Shown piece by piece: positions 59,822 through 64,000 of a DNA stretch of 64,000 nt; position 1 is the stretch's first letter, and each line of letters starts with the position of its first letter. The DNA is from Tethya wilhelma (lineage: Eukaryota > Porifera > Demospongiae > Tethyida > Tethyidae), in contig CAXIPT010000005.1 of the NCBI GenBank assembly GCA_964030475.1, positions 1,820,298 to 1,884,297 of the forward strand, in the 5' to 3' direction. The position numbers and the translations under genes were made by a program. The notes below the pieces were generated by a model. It searched no databases. It had not been told where the DNA came from and saw only the letters and a list, made by a program, of their open reading frames with translations.

Positions 59822-61195
59822 TTAGTATAATAAACTATTTCTCTTCTTTCTGCACCATGATAAGAAGTGTGGTCTTTGAAACAGCTGATCTACTTCTTCC
59901 AGAGTCTTTCCTTTGGTCTCTGGAACAAAGAACACGATGAACAGGAGACCCAAGAAAGATAGCCCCGAATAGAGTCCAAAAGTTGCTGGCTGACCGAGTG
60001 TGTCAGCAAGAGTCAAAAATGTCATTGATACGACCAAATTAGCACACCAATTGACAAAGGTTGCTATGGAGATGGCAGTACTCCGAGCCCAGGTGGGATA
60101 GATCTCTGAATTGACAGTCCAGGGCAGTGGTCCCATGCCCGGAGCAAAGAATGCAATGTACAGAAAGAGGGAGAATATCGCAAGGGCAGCATAATGATTG
60201 TTCGGACAACTGATATAGTTCCACTCTCTTAAAAATGGCGATGTCATCTCTTGAGTATCATTAGGGGTTTCCCCAACCACTAAGCATAGATCGGTCCCAT
60301 TGATTAGGAAATGACTATTGGTAGTTCCATCGGGCAACTCCTTGCCTCCCTGACTGCAAGTGCCATTCCAATAGAGTCCAGTGGCATTATCGTAGTCCGC
60401 ACAGAACCCACAGTGAGAGTTACCAACACAGGCACCACAGGAGTGATAGACACAAGACGAATCCACCATGGGATCGGCTGACGGACTGAAGTGGTCCATG
60501 AGTACAAAGGTCGAAGAGAGGAGAAGAAATGCAAAGATGGTCCCCGAAACGCTTCCGATAAGGAGCTTTCTTCGTCCCAAACGATCGACTAGAATGAGTC
60601 CGACTATCGTGAAGAGAAAGTTAGCAAAACCAGGCACAGTAGCCAACCAGATGGCATCTTGAGTTGCAAAACCCGCCATTTGAATAATAGAAGCACTATA
60701 ATACCTGTGTGTGAATGACAGTAAGCAATGATGTTTAAGAACAATGCCAGATTACAAGTAAATAGATGTGGTATGAGGTGACTGATTATATGACACTCAC
60801 ATGACAGTATTGATGCCAGCAAACTGTTGAAAGAGCTGTAGACCACATCCAACAAGTAGAGCCAGTAATAAAGACTTTGTCGTGCAAAATCTTGTGACAA
60901 ACTCCACCAAACCTAACAGACAGCACAAAGTTTAATGCAAATCAATGATATTTTCTCTCTCTCTCTCACTCATTCACACACCATACCTTGCTGGGATCTC
61001 TTGTACTCTTCATAGTCAGCTATAATGTCCTTAAGCTCACCATCCACCTGGTCCAATGGCCTTACTCTGCGTAGGATAGCTCGAGCCTTGTCTATCTTTC
61101 CATGGAACACAAGCCATCGTGGAGTCTCAGGCATGAAAAGGAGACCAAAGAACATCATAAGAGAGGGAATGGCAGCCAGACTAAACATGAACCTG
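59822..61195 (-). CDS. SLC2A13: SLC2A13/HMIT-type H+/myo-inositol cotransporter, 5' part missing
   Basis: Exons about 60986-61195 (FMFSLAAIPSLMMFFGLLFM, PETPRWLV), 60800-60912 (LLVGCGLQLFQQFAGINTVM) and 59822-60705. Sugar-porter marks: QQFAGINTVMYYSA, VDRLGRRKLL, GPLPWTVNSEIYPTWAR and PETKGKTLEEVDQLF. The extracellular loop between TM9 and TM10 is long and Cys-rich (CVYHSCGACVGNSHCGFC) with N-glycosylation sites, a hallmark of HMIT. HMIT takes up myo-inositol with protons. The first about 200 residues (TM1-TM5) are missing: upstream sequence enters a (TG)n tract and then a different gene on the other strand. Confidence 0.9.
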
Positions 61196-61276
61196 TCCAT
61201 GTGTGCATATTATAAGAAGATGATGAGGTTTTATGTGTGGCACATTATCTTTGAATCTGGCAGACTGGTAGACAAG

Positions 61277-61316
<40 letters not shown>

Positions 61317-61404
61317 TAGTTCACGTGTGGGAAAGATCATCAAGTGAGTCTGAGACTCATTCACGATAACATTGCAAGGTATTGATATCTCTTGCTTTAT
61401 ACAG

Positions 61405-63551
61405 AATGCATTAGGTGATGTGGTTAGCAACCGTTGCCAGGAAGTGATTGGTCGTCACAACCACACCCTCCAAGTGTTGGACGTGCACTCAACCAGAATG
61501 TCAACACCGGCCGTTTCATCTGTAAGACATCTTACCATATATGGCAGCAACATTTCACTGTTACTATAAATACATGTGTTTCTATTTTCAGTTGGTGGAG
61601 AGCATGCGTAAAGAGAAGGTCCTTAGAACCCTCGGCAGTCAGCCCCTCCCACTTCCTGGAGCCGGGGAAGTGTCCCCCCTCCCCCCAACAGGGAACATGC
61701 TAGAGATGGAGGAATGGAGACCCCAGCAGTTCCACACCGGACTCTTGAAACCACTCTCAACCACTGCACCTTCACAGAGGTAAATTTAGAAGTGACGTCA
61801 CCCAGTACTACATGTACGTAAACATAATATAATATTCTTTGTCATGTCTGCACTAGACACACGACATTCAAAGCACTGGAATCCCTACCAGCACCACAAG
61901 AGACGGCACAGACTCTGGTTGTCAAGGAAATAGTGGGTGGGACCAACAGAAGAAGACGGAGCTCCCTACCTCAATTCATCATGAGCAAATTCATTCGCAA
62001 GAAAGAAAGTAAGCTGTGACTTGCTGTGCATATGAAATTTGTTTCGAGCTAACCGATCTATTCAGGTGTTCATGATATTCATGCAAGCCGAGATGGTCGT
62101 AGGGCTTCAAGACCAGTAAGGGTTACCACAGCACACATTGGTATCATCATCTCATCTCTATGTAATGTCTTATCAATTTCATAGCCGGTTGGTTTTGAAC
62201 TTCAACCTTTATCAGAAGAGGAACACGATCATGCAGAGATAGCACAGCAACAGTCACCAAAGAGAGAGAGTACCACCTTCTTTGGAACAGCTCTGCCTGG
62301 TAGCAGCCTCCTCACAGAGAGTTTTCCTTCCAGTATGTCTAGTGCTGACCAAAATGTGAGTACCTATATAAATGTTCCGGCAGAGAAATAATAATTATCA
62401 TTGTAAATTTTTAATTGTTTTTAGAGGGGATTGTTTGTTTTTAAGGTAAATTTCTATTTTTTGTGTGTGTGTGTGTGTTTTTTGCCCCCCCCCCTTCCCC
62501 CTCATTTGTTGCTAGGTGATTGAACAACCTTCAGTGATGTCAACACAAATGCCAGATCTTCAAGGTCAAAGTTCGTCTCCTTCCCTGGAACACACGAGCA
62601 CTGTGGAGAGGATTGGAGGTATCACTGCCACTGGAGCCACCAGTGGAACGGACAACGAGAAACCAATGAAAGACCAATGGGTATGAAATACCTGGCTACC
62701 AAGAGCTAGGAGGTGCATGTATAACCATTACATCGTTTTTCACCTCTGGATCATGTATTTTTTATGCAGTTTTCTGCTCTTCAAATGCGGGTTGGTATGG
62801 TGAAGATGGGAGGCTTCTTGCACAATGGCTTCCAAGCTCTTCAAACTGCCTCTGAAGGAAAGACCTACGATACTAGTATTAGTCAGTTGCCTAGGAACAG
62901 CAGTAAGAACCAACCAGAAGCACCGATACCTCCATCACACAGCAGAGTCAAACTACAGCTGGTCATGGAAGAAGTTGGATCGGACTACATCAATGCATGG
63001 TAGGATAGGAATTAAATTCAAACATGCACAATCACATGTAGCAGATGTAGGCCTTGTGTAGCTTCCTTCCCTGTGAATATTGCAGCATGTAATGATTCAC
63101 AGAGAGAGTCTGGGAATGAGGCAAAGCCTTGAGATCTGGTTTGCATGGAGATTGGCTAGTGTTGAAAAATTGTAGTTCTAGTAGCTTAGTGGTAAGAACA
63201 TTCAACTAGATTTTGAAAGATCTAAAGCTAGTTAGGATTCGAATCCCAGCTAGATCTCAAGATTTTTTCCATTGACTTTTCATCATGACATGTACTTTCC
63301 ATCCTCCATCCAAGAGTTCAACTATGTACTGTCAATTTCAGTTTCATTGGTTCTCCCGAGCGTCCCAGGGGATTCATCGTGACCCAGTCTCCTCTGAACA
63401 CAACTGTCAAAGACGTCTGGCGACTCGTGTGGGAATCCAGAGTGGGCGTGGTGGTGATTTTGACAATGGAGAATGAGGTGCAGAGATGGTGGCCAGAGAA
63501 AGGACACACCCACTCTTATCCATTGGTCGTGGCACGAGCATGGGAACAAGG
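61405..63551 (+). CDS. LRR-PTP protein, 3' part: last LRR, linker and start of a tyrosine phosphatase domain
   Basis: At least eight exons. The first (61405-61521) completes an LRR (NHTLQVLDVHSTRMSTP). A long Ser/Pro/basic linker follows (RRRRSSLPQFIMSKFIRKKE, KRESTTFFGTALPGSSLLTE). From 62770 comes a classical PTP domain start: PPSHSRVKLQLVMEEVGSDYINA with DYINA, then from 63342 GFIVTQSPLNTTVKDVWRLV with WESRVGVVVILTMENE. These match PTP motifs 1-4. The KNRY box is degenerate (SKNQP). The domain ends at a donor near 63551, so the WPD loop and the CX5R catalytic motif lie beyond the window and activity cannot be judged. The 5' part is taken to be 52696-54625. Confidence 0.75.
63170..63262 (+). 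other. tRNA-like sequence, probably a pseudogene or SINE head
   Basis: gtagcttagtggtaagaac resembles an A box and ggattcgaatccc a B box. Between them TTCAA-CTAGATT-TTGAA would make an anticodon arm (AGA, serine-like) followed by a long variable region. The T stem and acceptor stem pair poorly, so this is not a functional tRNA. It lies in the intron of the PTP region. Confidence 0.35.
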
Positions 63552-64000
63552 TGATTGAAAATGGATTTTTTCTATACAGTAGCATATTACCATACAGCTG
63601 GAAATATTGACAGGGATTTTAATTGACAATCTGACAGTCAAAGTCCAAATCGTCAAATTTAAGTTCACCGATATTTTGGCTGCTATATACGTATGTATAC
63701 ACAGTGACACGCATAAATCGTCAAATTAAAACTCATCAATTTACTTATGTTCTATGGAGCAAGCCATCAAATTTTTTGACTGTCTATATTTCCGGCAATA
63801 ATAATTATATGGTATATTGCATTGTATAGCCTATACAAATCTAGGGTGTCAAATAAAAGACTGGACTATCCTTATCAATGGTCTATATATTGAGCTAGAC
63901 TAAAAGACTTATATAACAATAGTCCTCAGAGAGTTCAGTGTTACTGCATTACCGTATTATTTGGTCCTAAACTTATACATGTAGATTGTCTAACAGTTCG
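63552..64000. other. Intron or spacer at the window end with inverted-repeat remnants
   Basis: No exon recognised. Mirrored stretches such as ggaaatattgacag..caatctgacagtc and the later ttttttgactgtctatatttcc (63587-63795) form long imperfect inverted repeats, probably another MITE-like element. The PTP domain should continue beyond 64000. Confidence 0.5.

Noticed and set aside
63170..63262. Functional tRNA-Ser
   Set aside because: T and acceptor stems do not pair properly; kept only as a tRNA-like sequence.

Overview
The window is nuclear DNA of an early-branching animal, most likely a sponge. Genes are split by short GT-AG introns (often 60-300 bp), packed a few hundred bases apart on both strands. 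The gene content is animal-type: a CBL tyrosine-kinase-binding domain, a JIP3/JIP4 scaffold, kynureninase, an H+/myo-inositol transporter, an SV2-like transporter and filamin-repeat and ribonuclease-inhibitor-type LRR proteins. Introns carry many (CA)n/(TG)n microsatellites and short terminal-inverted-repeat elements, including one family ending in a CCGTATRGCRGGTAAA-like sequence that I associate, from memory only, with sponge genomes. The species cannot be fixed from the sequence.

Layout: 1250-5747 (+) a novel single-pass transmembrane adaptor-like protein with many tyrosine motifs, whose middle is present twice; 6331-7239 (-) BMT5-like rRNA methyltransferase; 7893-8465 (+) PTGR3/ZADH2, cut off at an N; 8467-8702 an inverted stray copy of a DDX6 exon; 9903-10420 (-) CBL first exon; 10614-14540 (+) MRE11 with a tRNA-Thr(TGT) antisense in an intron; 14890-17516 (+) DDX6; 19155-20487 (-) a small TBATA/SPATIAL-like gene; 20686-25192 (-) COG8; 25339-27850 (+) kynureninase; 27952-30027 (-) intronless filamin-repeat protein; 30162-45947 (-) ASCC2, with part of its middle duplicated and a JIP3/JIP4 fragment (+, 34708-39106) plus tandem repeats lying between the copies; 46117-49128 (+) SV2-like transporter; 49513-56235 (+) GSK3 interrupted by foreign sequence; 52696-54625 and 61405-63551 (+) two pieces that join in phase into one LRR-plus-tyrosine-phosphatase gene; 56886-58465 (+) a second LRR protein; 58578-59196 (-) RPS25; 59391-59666 (+) acyl-CoA-binding protein; 59822-61195 (-) 3' part of SLC2A13.

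Most genes are unrelated housekeeping or signalling genes, often arranged head-to-head over 150-200 bp shared promoters (CBL/MRE11, COG8/KYNU, ASCC2/SV2-like, RPS25/ACBP). Several belong to phosphotyrosine or kinase signalling (adaptor-like protein, CBL, LRR-PTP, GSK3, JIP), but nothing shows they act together.

The assembly is partly chimeric. Single Ns at 3452, 8466, 37068 and 51920, the N-run at 54669-54716 and a silent break inside a (TG)n tract near 61280 coincide with duplicated, inverted, truncated or interleaved genes. The two most interesting biological candidates are the adaptor-like membrane protein at 1250-5747 and the LRR-PTP protein, both resting on exon joining by eye.
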